Assembly: GCF_042652785.1 (NCBI RefSeq)
Contig: NZ_JBHSHD010000003.1
Location: 62,001-126,000, forward strand
Length of the DNA: 64,000 nt
Reading direction: 5' to 3'
Origin: Dokdonella_A ginsengisoli
GTDB lineage: Bacteria > Pseudomonadota > Gammaproteobacteria > Xanthomonadales > Rhodanobacteraceae
The translations under genes and the position numbers were made by a program. Of the stretch, positions 16,543-24,483 are shown piece after piece (position 1 is the stretch's first letter; each line of letters starts with the position of its first letter). The notes below the pieces were generated by a model. It was not told the origin of the DNA and made no database searches. It saw nothing but the letters and a program-made list of their open reading frames with translations.

Positions 16543-17443
16543 GCCGCACGCGACGGGTCGAGTCCACGGCCGCCCGGCGCAGTCCGGCGAACGCCGCCGC
16601 ATCCGCCTCGAAACACGCGAGCAGCCACTGCGCGACGGCGGCGACACCAGCCTGCCGGCGCGCCTCGCGATGACTGAGCATCCACAACGGCCGTTCGAGC
16701 AGCGGTTCGCGCCCGCCGAGCCGGCGCAGACCCGGCAATGCGTCGCCGACGAAGCACGGCAGGATGCCGCGGCCGACACCGCCGGCGATCGCGCCGGCCA
16801 GGCTGTGCGGGCTGTTCGAGCGGAAGCGGATGCGGCCGCCCTCGCGATGCCGTTCGAGCCAGTGCATTTCCGGCGTGTGCGCGAGATCGTCCTGGTAGGC
16901 GACCCAGCAGCCTTCGGCGCGGCGCGCGGCGTCGGGATCGGCGCTCTCGTACAGGGCGTGACCGCAGTCGACGAGCTTGCGGATCAGAAAGTCGCCGCTG
17001 TCCGGACGCGCGAGGCGGATCGCGATGTCCGCCTCGCGGCGCGAGATGCTCAGGTTCTCGTTGCTGGCGATCAGCTCGATCTCCAGGGCCGGATGGCGCT
17101 CGTACAGCGGCGCCAGCCGCGGCGTCAGGTAGTCGATCGCGATGGACGCGACCGAGGTGACGCGCACGAGCCCGGCGACGTCGCCGCGGCCGCTTGCGGC
17201 GACGCGCTGGATGCCGGCCACGCTTTCCTCGATGCCCTGCGCGCGCTCGAGCACGCGCGCGCCGACCGCGGTCGCGATCCAGCGCCCCTCGATGCGCTCG
17301 AACAAGGTCGCGCCGAGCCGCCGTTCCAGCGCGCGCAGGCGGCGCGCGACCGTGGTCTGGTCCACGCGCAGGCGGCGCGAGGCGGCGGCCAGCGAACCGC
17401 CGCGGCCGATCTCGACCAGAAAACGCAAGTCGTCCCACTGCAT
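16514..17443 (-). CDS. LysR-family transcriptional regulator
   Basis: A 309-residue regulator. The N-terminal HTH (residues 1-60) has MQWDDLRFLVEIGRGGSLAAA and DQTTVARRLRALERRLG. The substrate-binding domain starts near residue 88 (VRVTSVASIAIDYL). The start at 17443 has GAAGGAG 6 nt upstream. It is divergent from the isochorismatase-family gene, which it probably regulates. The basic C-terminal 15 residues (TRRVRPTRRGRAPA) overlap the convergent membrane-protein gene and may be a run-on tail. Confidence 0.9.
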   Translation of the reverse strand: MQWDDLRFLVEIGRGGSLAAASRRLRVDQTTVARRLRALERRLGATLFERIEGRWIATAVGARVLERAQGIEESVAGIQRVAASGRGDVAGLVRVTSVASIAIDYLTPRLAPLYERHPALEIELIASNENLSISRREADIAIRLARPDSGDFLIRKLVDCGHALYESADPDAARRAEGCWVAYQDDLAHTPEMHWLERHREGGRIRFRSNSPHSLAGAIAGGVGRGILPCFVGDALPGLRRLGGREPLLERPLWMLSHREARRQAGVAAVAQWLLACFEADAAAFAGLRRAAVDSTRRVRPTRRGRAPA

Positions 17444-17560
17444 GATCGGCTCCTTCGGTGCCCTGCATTCTTGCAGGTTCGACCTGCGCGTTCGTGAATT
17501 CACGCAGGCCTCGGCGGCGGCTAGCCTGCGCTTCCCGACCCGATCTCCGAAGGAGTGCCC

Positions 17561-18160
17561 ATGTCCCGTCCCGTCACCCTGCGCGACCTTTCCGGCCAGT
17601 CCGCCGCGCCGGCGCCGCTGTCCGAAACCGCACTGATCCTCGTCGATGCGCAGAACACCTATCGCGAGGGCGTGATGGCGCTCGACGGCGTCGAGGCCGC
17701 CCTGCAGCGCTGCGCCGAGCTGCTCGAGCGCGCGCGCCGCGCGAACGTACCGGTGATCCACATCCAGCACGATTCCGGCCCCGGCACGCCCTACGACATC
17801 CGCGCGCGCATCGGCGCGATCGCCGGCGAAGTCGCGCCACGCGCCGGCGAGCCGGTCGTGGTGAAGAACTTCCCGAACTCCTTCGTCGGCACCGACCTCG
17901 ATGCACGCCTGAAGGCAGCTGGTCGGCAGCAGCTCATCGTCGCCGGCTTCATGACGCACATGTGCATCAACTCGACCGCGCGCGGCGCGTTCAACCTCGG
18001 CTACGGGGTGACCGTCGCCGGCGACACCACCGCCACGCGCGCATTGCCGGGCGCCGACGGCGGCATCGTCGCCGCGAACCTCGTGCAGGCGGCGGCGCTG
18101 GCGGCGCTCGGCGACCTGTTCGCAGTGGTCGTGCCGCAGGCCTCGGACATTCCCGACTGA
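17561..18160 (+). CDS. Isochorismatase-family cysteine hydrolase
   Basis: A cytoplasmic hydrolase of 199 residues. The family triad is visible: Asp in ILVDAQNTY (about residue 29), Lys in VVKNFPNSF (about 102) and Cys in MTHMCINSTARGA (about 136). The start at 17561 has AGGAG 5 nt upstream. It is divergent from a LysR gene. The substrate may be a nicotinamide-like or other amide or ester; the sequence does not decide. Confidence 0.9.
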   Translation: MSRPVTLRDLSGQSAAPAPLSETALILVDAQNTYREGVMALDGVEAALQRCAELLERARRANVPVIHIQHDSGPGTPYDIRARIGAIAGEVAPRAGEPVVVKNFPNSFVGTDLDARLKAAGRQQLIVAGFMTHMCINSTARGAFNLGYGVTVAGDTTATRALPGADGGIVAANLVQAAALAALGDLFAVVVPQASDIPD

Positions 18161-18163
18161 AGC

Positions 18164-18715
18164 TCAGGGACGGATCGTGATCGGCGTGCCGACGTCGATC
18201 GAGCCGTACAGCTCCTTCATGTCGGCGTCGTCGAGCGCGATGCAGCCCCAGGTCCAGTCCGATCCCGAACCCCTGCCGTGCACGAAGATGTCGCCGCCGA
18301 GCGCCGTGTCCGCCGGCGGCGGCCGATGCGCGTCGATCGCGCGCACGATACGGTCGCGCTGCGTCTTCGTGATGCGCTTTTCGCGCAGGCCGCGCTCGGC
18401 GTCGTCCGCATTCGGATAACTGACGCCGAGCGACAGGTAGAACTGGCTGCGCGGATTCCTGTGCGAGATGAAGTAGCGCCCTTCCGGCGTCGCGCGATCG
18501 CCCTGCCGGCGCTTGGGCGGGACCGGATTGCTGCCCAGGCCGATGCGATAGGTCTTGCGCAGCGCATCACCGGAATACACGCGCAGCTCGCGCCCGGCCT
18601 TGAACACCTCGATGCGTGCGTCGGCGATCGGTGCGGCGGCCCGCACGCCGCCGGCGAACACGGCGCAGCCCGCCGCGACGGCGAGCAGGAGCGTCCGCGG
18701 CGCGAAGCCGTACAC
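18164..18715 (-). CDS. Secreted L,D-transpeptidase (YkuD)
   Basis: A periplasmic peptidoglycan cross-linking or remodelling enzyme of 183 residues. A signal peptide (residues 1-26) precedes a YkuD domain with the active-site region IFVHGRGSG...WTWGCIALDD; the catalytic His and Cys are both present. GDRATPEGRYFISHRNP is typical of the L,D-transpeptidases of this group. It starts 7 nt after the pntB stop and so may share the pnt transcript. It converges with the isochorismatase gene, leaving only 3 nt between the stops. Confidence 0.9.
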   Translation of the reverse strand: MYGFAPRTLLLAVAAGCAVFAGGVRAAAPIADARIEVFKAGRELRVYSGDALRKTYRIGLGSNPVPPKRRQGDRATPEGRYFISHRNPRSQFYLSLGVSYPNADDAERGLREKRITKTQRDRIVRAIDAHRPPPADTALGGDIFVHGRGSGSDWTWGCIALDDADMKELYGSIDVGTPITIRP

Positions 18716-18722
18716 GCGCCGC

Positions 18723-20138
18723 TCAGTGTCCGCCGCCGCCCTCGATCGCCTTCAGCTCGGCGATCAGCTGGTTCGCCGCTTCCTTGCCGTCGGCGTACAG
18801 CATGCGCGTGTTGTCGGCGTAGAACAGCGCGTTCTCGATGCCGGCGAAGCCGGTGCCCTTGCCGCGCTTGATGACGATGGTCTGCCGCGAGTCGACCACG
18901 TCGAGGATCGGCATGCCGAAGATCGGCGAGGACTTGTCGGTCTTGGCGGCCGGGTTCACCACGTCGTTCGCGCCGATCACGATGGCGACGTCGCAGGTCT
19001 TGAACTCGGGATTGATGTCGTCCATGTCGGCGATCAGGTCGTACGGCACGCCGGCTTCGGCGAGCAGCACGTTCATGTGGCCGGGCATGCGCCCGGCGAC
19101 CGGGTGGATCGCGAACTTCACTTCCTTGCCGGCCTTGATCAGCGCCTGCGACAGCTCCCAGATCTTGTGCTGCGCCTGCGCCACGGCCATGCCGTAGCCC
19201 GGCACGATGATGACCTTCTCGGCCATGTACAGCAGCGAGGCGGCGTCGGCGGCCTCGATCGGCTTCTGCGCGCCGGCGATCGCCGCGCCTTCGCCGCCGC
19301 CGCCGAAGTTGGAGAACAGCACGTTGCTGATCGGCCGGTTCATCGCCTTGGCCATCAGCTGGGTCAGGAAGGTGCCCGCCGCGCCGACCACCATGCCGGC
19401 GACGATCAGCGCCTCGATGCCCATCGCATAGCCTTCGAACGCGACCGCCAGACCCGTGAACGCGTTGTACAGCGAGATCACCACCGGCATGTCGGCGCCG
19501 CCGATCGGCAGGGTCATCAGCACGCCGAAGGCCAGCGCGAGCAGGAAGAACACGACGACCAGGCTCGCGTCGAGCTTCCAGAACACCAGCGCGAGCCCGG
19601 CCAGCACCGCCGCCGCGAAGACGAGGAAGTTGACCGCCTGCTGGCCGCCGAAGGTGAAGCGCTTGTCCATGCGGCCGTCGAGCTTGGCCCAGGCGATGAT
19701 CGAGCCGGTCATCGAGATCGCGCCGATCAGCGCACCGGTCACGGCCAGCAGCAGCGTCGCCAGCGGCGGCGCGATGCCGGCCTGGGTGAACTTGAGCAGC
19801 TCGCCGGCGCCGATCGCCGCGGCCGAGCCGCCGCCCATGCCGTTGAACAGCGCGACCATCTGCGGCATGTCGGTCATCGCGACCTTCTTGCCCCACAGCC
19901 AGGTCGGGATCACGCCGAGCGCGATCGCGGCGACGATGTAGCCGAGGTTGTGGCCGCGCGTGATCGCGAACGTCGCCAGGGTCGCGATAACCATGCCGAC
20001 GCCGGCCCAGACGATGCCCTTGCGCGCGGTGACCGGCGAGGACATGCGCTTGATGCCGAGGATGAACAGCACCGCGGCTAGGAAGTAGCTGGCCTTGGCG
20101 AGCCAGACGAGCGTGGTCTGCAGGTCCATCGCGCTCAT
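18723..20138 (-). CDS. pntB: NAD(P) transhydrogenase subunit beta
   Basis: Inner-membrane proton-translocating transhydrogenase subunit carrying the NADP-binding domain III, 471 residues. About the first 260 residues are hydrophobic, with nine or so membrane spans. The C-terminal domain has VPGYGMAVAQAQHKIWEL, HPVAGRMPGHMNVLLAEA, MDDINPEF, VIGANDVVNPAA and KRGKGTGFAGIENALFY. Start at 20138 forms an ATGA overlap with pntA2. It works with PntA1 and PntA2 to make NADPH from NADH at the expense of proton motive force. Confidence 0.97.
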   Translation of the reverse strand: MSAMDLQTTLVWLAKASYFLAAVLFILGIKRMSSPVTARKGIVWAGVGMVIATLATFAITRGHNLGYIVAAIALGVIPTWLWGKKVAMTDMPQMVALFNGMGGGSAAAIGAGELLKFTQAGIAPPLATLLLAVTGALIGAISMTGSIIAWAKLDGRMDKRFTFGGQQAVNFLVFAAAVLAGLALVFWKLDASLVVVFFLLALAFGVLMTLPIGGADMPVVISLYNAFTGLAVAFEGYAMGIEALIVAGMVVGAAGTFLTQLMAKAMNRPISNVLFSNFGGGGEGAAIAGAQKPIEAADAASLLYMAEKVIIVPGYGMAVAQAQHKIWELSQALIKAGKEVKFAIHPVAGRMPGHMNVLLAEAGVPYDLIADMDDINPEFKTCDVAIVIGANDVVNPAAKTDKSSPIFGMPILDVVDSRQTIVIKRGKGTGFAGIENALFYADNTRMLYADGKEAANQLIAELKAIEGGGGH

Positions 20139-20431
20139 CCCTTCTTCTCGCCCTTGCTCGACTTGAACATCTCGAGCATGCGTTCGGTGACGACGTAGCC
20201 GCCGGCCGCGTTGCCGGCGCCGAGCACGACGCCGATGAAACCGATCGCGATCGCCAGCGGCGACTCGGCGTGCGCCAGCGCGATCATCGCGCCGACCAGC
20301 ACGATGCCGTGCACGAAGTTCGAGCCCGACATCAGCGGCGTGTGCAGGATCACCGGCACGCGGCCAATGATTTCCTTGCCGGTGAAGGCGGCGAGCATGA
20401 AGATGTACAGCGCGAGGAATCCGTCGATCAT
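20135..20431 (-). CDS. pntA2: NAD(P) transhydrogenase alpha subunit, membrane part
   Basis: A 98-residue membrane protein corresponding to the C-terminal domain of E. coli PntA, here a separate gene as in the three-subunit transhydrogenases. It has three hydrophobic spans and the motifs PLMSGSNFVHGIVLVGA and GNAAGGYVVTERML. The start at 20431 has AGGTGA about 4 nt upstream. It is coupled to pntB (ATGA). The separation from pntA1 is unusual: a GxxExxY cassette lies between them. Confidence 0.95.
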   Translation of the reverse strand: MIDGFLALYIFMLAAFTGKEIIGRVPVILHTPLMSGSNFVHGIVLVGAMIALAHAESPLAIAIGFIGVVLGAGNAAGGYVVTERMLEMFKSSKGEKKG

Positions 20432-20460
20432 GGCGTCACCTGCATCGAAAGGCACTCAAA

Positions 20461-20493
20461 GATTGAAACACGAAGGGCACGAAGGGCACGAAG
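20461..20493 (+). repeat. Left inverted repeat of GxxExxY cassette
   Basis: GATTGAAACACGAAG is followed by GGCACGAAG twice. It is the inverted counterpart of 20892-20924, differing mainly in GG versus AA between the CACGAAG units. Confidence 0.85.
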
Positions 20494-20496
20494 AAA

Positions 20497-20922
20497 TCAA
20501 AGGACCAGTCGCCGGATTCCCTTCTTCAGCATTCCGCTGTTGAAATTCATCAGCAACCCGATCTTCCGGCCCGACAACTTCAAATACGTCAGCAGCTGCG
20601 ACTCGTGGATCGGAAGCAGAGTGTCGACCGCTTTCAGCTCCACAATCAGCTCTCTCTCGATCAACATATCGACGCGGAAGCCGCAATCGATGTCGATCTC
20701 CTTGTATCGAACTCTCATCGGCCGTTCGACTTCGACCTGGATTCCCGAACTGACGAGCTCGTAAGCAAGGCATCGCTGATACACCGACTCGAGTAAACCC
20801 GGCCCGAGCTGCCGATGCACTTCCAGCGCACACCCAATCACCCGATTGGACAAATCGTCGAACTCGATTCCCACCTTCGATCCAGATCTTCCTTCGTGTT
20901 CTTCGTGTTCTTCGTGTTTCAA
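20497..20922 (-). CDS. GxxExxY protein (PD-(D/E)XK nuclease-like)
   Basis: A small protein of about 141 residues if translated from the TTG at 20922. The defining motif is GPGLLESVYQRCLAYEL (about residues 40-56). The nuclease-like core follows: Asp in CGFRVDMLIE, ELK in LIVELKAVD, then HESQLLTYLKLSG. The family belongs to the PDDEXK superfamily, but its activity is unproven. The N terminus KHEEHEEHEG is encoded by the cassette's right inverted repeat. Start is uncertain; a GTG (residue 17) downstream is an alternative. Confidence 0.88.
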   Translation of the reverse strand: MKHEEHEEHEGRSGSKVGIEFDDLSNRVIGCALEVHRQLGPGLLESVYQRCLAYELVSSGIQVEVERPMRVRYKEIDIDCGFRVDMLIERELIVELKAVDTLLPIHESQLLTYLKLSGRKIGLLMNFNSGMLKKGIRRLVL

Positions 20923-20924
20923 TC
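20892..20924 (-). repeat. Right inverted repeat of GxxExxY cassette
   Basis: On the minus strand it reads GATTGAAACACGAAG followed by AACACGAAG twice. It doubles as the 5' end of the GxxExxY coding sequence. Confidence 0.85.
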
Positions 20925-20932
20925 TTTCGGCG

Positions 20933-22060
20933 TCAAGCCCCGTCTACCAGCGCCTTGGTCGGTTCGTGCCGGATCTCGCCCGCGTGCGTCAGGCACGTCT
21001 TGGCGATCAGCTCGTCGTCCCAGTCGAGCGTCACCGCGCCGTCCTTGAGCGACAGCTCGAGAAAGTTGAACAGGTTGCGCGCGTACATCTCGCTCGCATG
21101 CACCGGCGCCGATGCCGGCAGGTTGGTCGTGCCGATCACGCTGACGCCGTTCGCGCTGACCACCGTCCTGCCGGCCTCGGTGATCTCGACGTTGCCGCCG
21201 GTCTCGGCGGCGATGTCGACGATGACGGCGCCCGGCTTCATGCCGGCGACCATCGCCGCGCTGATGATGCGCGGCGCCTTGCGGCCCGGCACCGCGGCGG
21301 TGGTCACGACCACGTCGAAGGCCTTCAGCTGCTCGGCCAGCGCATGCTGCTGCTGGTCGCGTTCTTCCTGGGTCAGCTCGCGCGCGTAGCCGCCGCTGCC
21401 GGCGGCGCTGACGCCGAGGTCGAGGAATTTCGCGCCGAGCGATTCGATCTGCTCCTTGGTTTCCGGACGCACGTCGAAGCCTTCGACCTGCGCGCCCAGG
21501 CGCCTGGCCGTGGCGATCGCCTGCAGGCCGGCGACGCCGGCGCCGACGATGAGCACCTTGCTCGGCCGGATCGTGCCGGCGGCCGTGGTCAGCATCGGAA
21601 AGAACTTCGGCGCCGCCTCGGCCGCGATCAGCACGGCCTTGTAGCCGGCGACGGCGGCCTGTGAGGACAGCACGTCCATCGCCTGCGCGCGCGTCGTGCG
21701 CGGCAGCAGCTCCATCGCGAATGCAGTGATCCTGCGGTCGCGCAGCGCCCGGATGCGCTCAGGAGCCAGATGCGGCTGCAGGTGGCCGATCACGATCGCC
21801 CCTTCCGGCAGCTGCGCGATTTCCTCCAGCGACGGCGGCTGCACCTTGAGCAGCACGTTCGCCTGCGCGAGCGCGGCGGGCGCGGCGGCGAATTCGACGT
21901 CGGCGTAGGCGGAATCGGGAAAGGAAGCGGAAGCGCCGGCGCCGTCCTGCAGTACGATGCGGGCGCCGCGCGCGCGCAGCTTCTTGGCGACTTCGGGCGT
22001 GAGCGCGACGCGGCGCTCGCCGGGAACGGTCTCGCGCAACGCCACGATCGTCGTCGCCAT
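20933..22060 (-). CDS. pntA1: NAD(P) transhydrogenase subunit alpha, NAD-binding part
   Basis: A cytoplasmic dI subunit of 375 residues, homologous to alanine dehydrogenase and to the N-terminal part of E. coli PntA. Motifs are RETVPGERRVALTPEVAKKL (residues 9-28), the dinucleotide fold VLIVGAGVAGLQAIATA and FDVRPETKEQIESLGAKF, and the NAD-loop region GYARELTQEE. Start at 22060 with AGAGG upstream. It is the first gene of the pnt operon. The next pnt gene lies about 500 bp away, beyond the GxxExxY insertion. Confidence 0.96.
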   Translation of the reverse strand: MATTIVALRETVPGERRVALTPEVAKKLRARGARIVLQDGAGASASFPDSAYADVEFAAAPAALAQANVLLKVQPPSLEEIAQLPEGAIVIGHLQPHLAPERIRALRDRRITAFAMELLPRTTRAQAMDVLSSQAAVAGYKAVLIAAEAAPKFFPMLTTAAGTIRPSKVLIVGAGVAGLQAIATARRLGAQVEGFDVRPETKEQIESLGAKFLDLGVSAAGSGGYARELTQEERDQQQHALAEQLKAFDVVVTTAAVPGRKAPRIISAAMVAGMKPGAVIVDIAAETGGNVEITEAGRTVVSANGVSVIGTTNLPASAPVHASEMYARNLFNFLELSLKDGAVTLDWDDELIAKTCLTHAGEIRHEPTKALVDGA

Positions 22061-22181
22061 GCCTGCCTCTCGCACCCCAGGAGGGTTTCGATCCTAGCCT
22101 AGTTCGCGGGCGCGTGGCGAGCGCGCGCGGACGATGCTTGAACGCGGCGCGCGCGGCCATCACGTGAAGGAAGCGTCCGCT

Positions 22182-22790
22182 ATGCTCCGGCGCACTTCCC
22201 ACGACTTCCGGAATGCCCTCTTGTCCGCACTCGACGTACTCAACCAGCGCCGTTCCGTGCCGTCGCGCCAGCTCGGCGAACCCGGCCCCGACGCCGCCGA
22301 ACTCGACGCCCTGTTCGCCGCCGCGGTGCGCGTGCCCGATCACGGCAAGCTCGTGCCGTTCCGCCTGCTCACGATCCGCGGCGAGGCCCGCGCGCGCCTC
22401 GGCACCGCGCTGGCCGGGATCCACGCGCGCAACGAGCCCGATGCGCCGCCGGCGGCGCTGCAGAAGGACCGCGAGCGCTATTCGTTCGCGCCGCTGATCG
22501 TCGCCGTGATCGCGCGGCTGGAGGCCGATCACCCGAAGGTGCCCGAGCAGGAACAGCTGCTCTCGGCCGGCTGCGTCGCCTACAACCTGCTGCTCGGCGC
22601 CCAGGCGCTCGGCTACGGCGCGCAATGGCTGACCGGCTGGGCCGCCTACGACCGCGACGCCGCCGCCCTGCTCGGCCTGGCGCCGAGCGAGCGCCTCGTC
22701 GCCTTCGTGCACATCGGCACCAGCCGCGAGCCCGTGCCAGAACGCAACCGTCCGGCGCTGGCGGAAATCGTCGGCGAATGGAGCGCCTGA
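22182..22790 (+). CDS. Nitroreductase-family protein (YdjA-like)
   Basis: An FMN enzyme of about 202 residues. Motifs are NQRRSVPSRQLGEPGPDAAEL (FMN phosphate binding), AAVRVPDHGKLVPFRLL, AGCVAYNLLLGAQALGYGAQWLTG and VHIGT. It resembles YdjA, the compact nitroreductase branch. The start at 22182 has AAGGAAG upstream. A TTG at 22221 would give the more usual short N terminus, and the TATGCT around 22181 could then be a -10 box. It is divergent from pntA1. Confidence 0.88.
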   Translation: MLRRTSHDFRNALLSALDVLNQRRSVPSRQLGEPGPDAAELDALFAAAVRVPDHGKLVPFRLLTIRGEARARLGTALAGIHARNEPDAPPAALQKDRERYSFAPLIVAVIARLEADHPKVPEQEQLLSAGCVAYNLLLGAQALGYGAQWLTGWAAYDRDAAALLGLAPSERLVAFVHIGTSREPVPERNRPALAEIVGEWSA

Positions 22791-22842
22791 GCGCGGGCGC
22801 GAATCCCATGTGAGCCGTTGCGGTCCGGAAATCCGAATCCTT

Positions 22843-22864
22843 GGGTTGGCATCCCTTCCAACCC
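22843..22864. promoter_or_regulatory. Hairpin in 5' leader of cell-wall hydrolase gene
   Basis: GGGTTGG (22843-22849) pairs with CCAACCC (22858-22864) over an 8-nt loop, ending 20 nt before the start codon. It could be a terminator of the upstream gene or a leader structure. Confidence 0.4.
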
Positions 22865-22883
22865 GGCATTTCGGAGAACACCC

Positions 22884-24389
22884 ATGACCGCGATCGGCTC
22901 AGCCGCCTACGTTCCTTCCGTCCAGTTCGCCGCGCAGTCCTACGGCGGCCGTGGCGGCCAGCTGTCCGGCGTCGAGCTGGCGCAGGTGTTCTACGAGGCC
23001 GGCTTCCGCGGCGAGGACCTGGTCACGATCGTGGCCATCGCCAAGCGCGAGTCCGACGGCGTGCCGACGGCGCACAACGACAACGGGCGCACGCGCGACG
23101 ATTCCTACGGCCTGACGCAGATCAACATGTACGGCGACAACGGCCGCTGGCTGATGGAGAAATTCGGCCTGACCTCGCCGGAACAGCTGCTCGATCCCGC
23201 CGTCAACGCACGCGTCGCGTTCGGCCTGGCCTACCTGTTCGATCCGCCGTTCCGTCCGTGGGGGCCGTACCGCGGCGAATCGCCGACGTTCAACACCGAC
23301 CTCCCCGAAGCGCGCGCGGCGGTGGCCGAGGCCGAGCGCCAGGGTCTGCTCGGACAGCCGCTGCCCGATGGCGGTGCTTCGGCGCCGAGTCCGGATCCCG
23401 CCGCGACGGCGACGACGAACGCGGCGCCGGCCGCGGCCTCGCATCCGGTGCTGCGCATCGGCGCGCGCGGCGAGGAGGTGAAGGACCTGCAGCGCCAGCT
23501 GATCGCCACCGGCTTCGATCCCGGTCCGGTCGACGGCTGGTTCGGACCGCGCACCCAAGCCGCGGTGCGCGCGTTCCAGCACAGCCGCGGCATCGCCGTC
23601 GACGGCTGGGTCGGCGCGCAGACCTGGGGCAGGCTCGACGCCGTCGGCGGCGGCAGCGCGGCCACCGGCGGACGCCTCGTGCAGGGCGCCTCCGGCCCGG
23701 AGGTTGCGGAGCTGCAGCAGAGGCTGCAATCGCTGGGCTACTACCACGGCAACATCGGCGGCAATTTCGGACCGCAGACCGATGCCGCCGTGCGCGCCTT
23801 CCAGCGCGATCGCGGCCTGACCGTCGACGGCTGGGCCGGGCCGCAGACGATGGCGGCGTTGCGCGGAACCGCCGCAGGTGCGCAGCCGGTCACGCCCGTC
23901 GCGCCCGGGCCGGGCGTTTCGGGACCCTCCGATGCGCGAATGGATGCGGCCCTGAATTTCGGCCTGAGCCAGCTCGGCGCACCGTACGTCGGCGGCGCCA
24001 GTCCGTTCCGCTTCGGCGACCCCGGCGACGGGCGGACGTATCAGATGGACGGACAGCGCGCCTACGTTTCGCCCGCCGGGGTGCGCGGGTACGACTGCTC
24101 CGGACTGGTCGTCGCGGTGTACCGGCAGCTCGGCATCGACCTGGCCGCACAGGACATCGCCAACACGCGCGACATGGCGAGCAAGCTTCCGGCCGTCTCG
24201 CGCGAAGAACTGCGTCCGGGTGACCTTCTGGTGAAGTCCGGCAGCCACGTCGTCATCTATCTCGGCGATCGCGACGGCGACGGCCGAGCGGAAGTCCTCG
24301 AGGCGACGCCGCCGACGGTACAGGTCAGCGATGCGAGCCAGTTCCTGGACAACGCAAGCTATGTCGGCCGGCGCGTTCCGGTGGGCTGA
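22884..24389 (+). CDS. Multidomain cell-wall hydrolase (lysozyme-like, two PG-binding, NlpC/P60)
   Basis: A 501-residue protein. Its domains are a transglycosylase-like N-terminal domain (about 30-130; AKRESDG with candidate catalytic Glu, SYGLTQINMYGD), two PG_binding_1 domains (about 190-250 and 270-335; repeated DGWFGPRTQAAVRAFQ type), and an NlpC/P60 domain (about 355-500; GYDCSGLVVAVYR with catalytic Cys, SGSHVVIYLGD with His). There is no signal peptide, so it is either cytoplasmic until lysis or exported by a dedicated system. It lacks the XVIPCD tail of Xanthomonadales type IV effectors. A small GPPTTNP-repeat gene follows 94 nt downstream. Confidence 0.9.
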   Translation: MTAIGSAAYVPSVQFAAQSYGGRGGQLSGVELAQVFYEAGFRGEDLVTIVAIAKRESDGVPTAHNDNGRTRDDSYGLTQINMYGDNGRWLMEKFGLTSPEQLLDPAVNARVAFGLAYLFDPPFRPWGPYRGESPTFNTDLPEARAAVAEAERQGLLGQPLPDGGASAPSPDPAATATTNAAPAAASHPVLRIGARGEEVKDLQRQLIATGFDPGPVDGWFGPRTQAAVRAFQHSRGIAVDGWVGAQTWGRLDAVGGGSAATGGRLVQGASGPEVAELQQRLQSLGYYHGNIGGNFGPQTDAAVRAFQRDRGLTVDGWAGPQTMAALRGTAAGAQPVTPVAPGPGVSGPSDARMDAALNFGLSQLGAPYVGGASPFRFGDPGDGRTYQMDGQRAYVSPAGVRGYDCSGLVVAVYRQLGIDLAAQDIANTRDMASKLPAVSREELRPGDLLVKSGSHVVIYLGDRDGDGRAEVLEATPPTVQVSDASQFLDNASYVGRRVPVG

Positions 24390-24406
24390 TCACGCCCGAT
24401 CCCGCT

Positions 24407-24463
24407 CTAGGAGTATCCCTAGTTATGCGACTCTCGTCACAGTGCTACGTTCGAAGCGAACGT
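24407..24463. promoter_or_regulatory. Palindromes upstream of GPPTTNP-repeat gene
   Basis: Two inverted repeats fill the 94-bp gap: CTAGG-N6-CCTAG (24407-24422) and the perfect ACGTTCG-N3-CGAACGT (24447-24463). The second ends 20 bp before the start codon and could be an operator. Confidence 0.5.
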
Positions 24464-24483
24464 CATCGGCCGGAGAGAACGAA

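Larger units (their letters stand above)
20461..20924 (-). mobile_element. Cassette of a GxxExxY gene bounded by inverted repeats
   Basis: The left boundary 20461-20493 and right boundary 20892-20924 are inward-facing inverted repeats. Each begins GATTGAAACACGAAG and continues with two further CACGAAG units. Inside is a single gene, and the cassette interrupts the pnt operon between pntA1 and pntA2. No transposase is present. That it moves as a unit is inference from the structure and location. Confidence 0.6.

Noticed and set aside
20461..20924. CACGAAG repeats considered as a CRISPR fragment
   Set aside because: The units are 9 bp, contiguous and part of inverted ends and coding sequence; there are no spacers and no cas genes.
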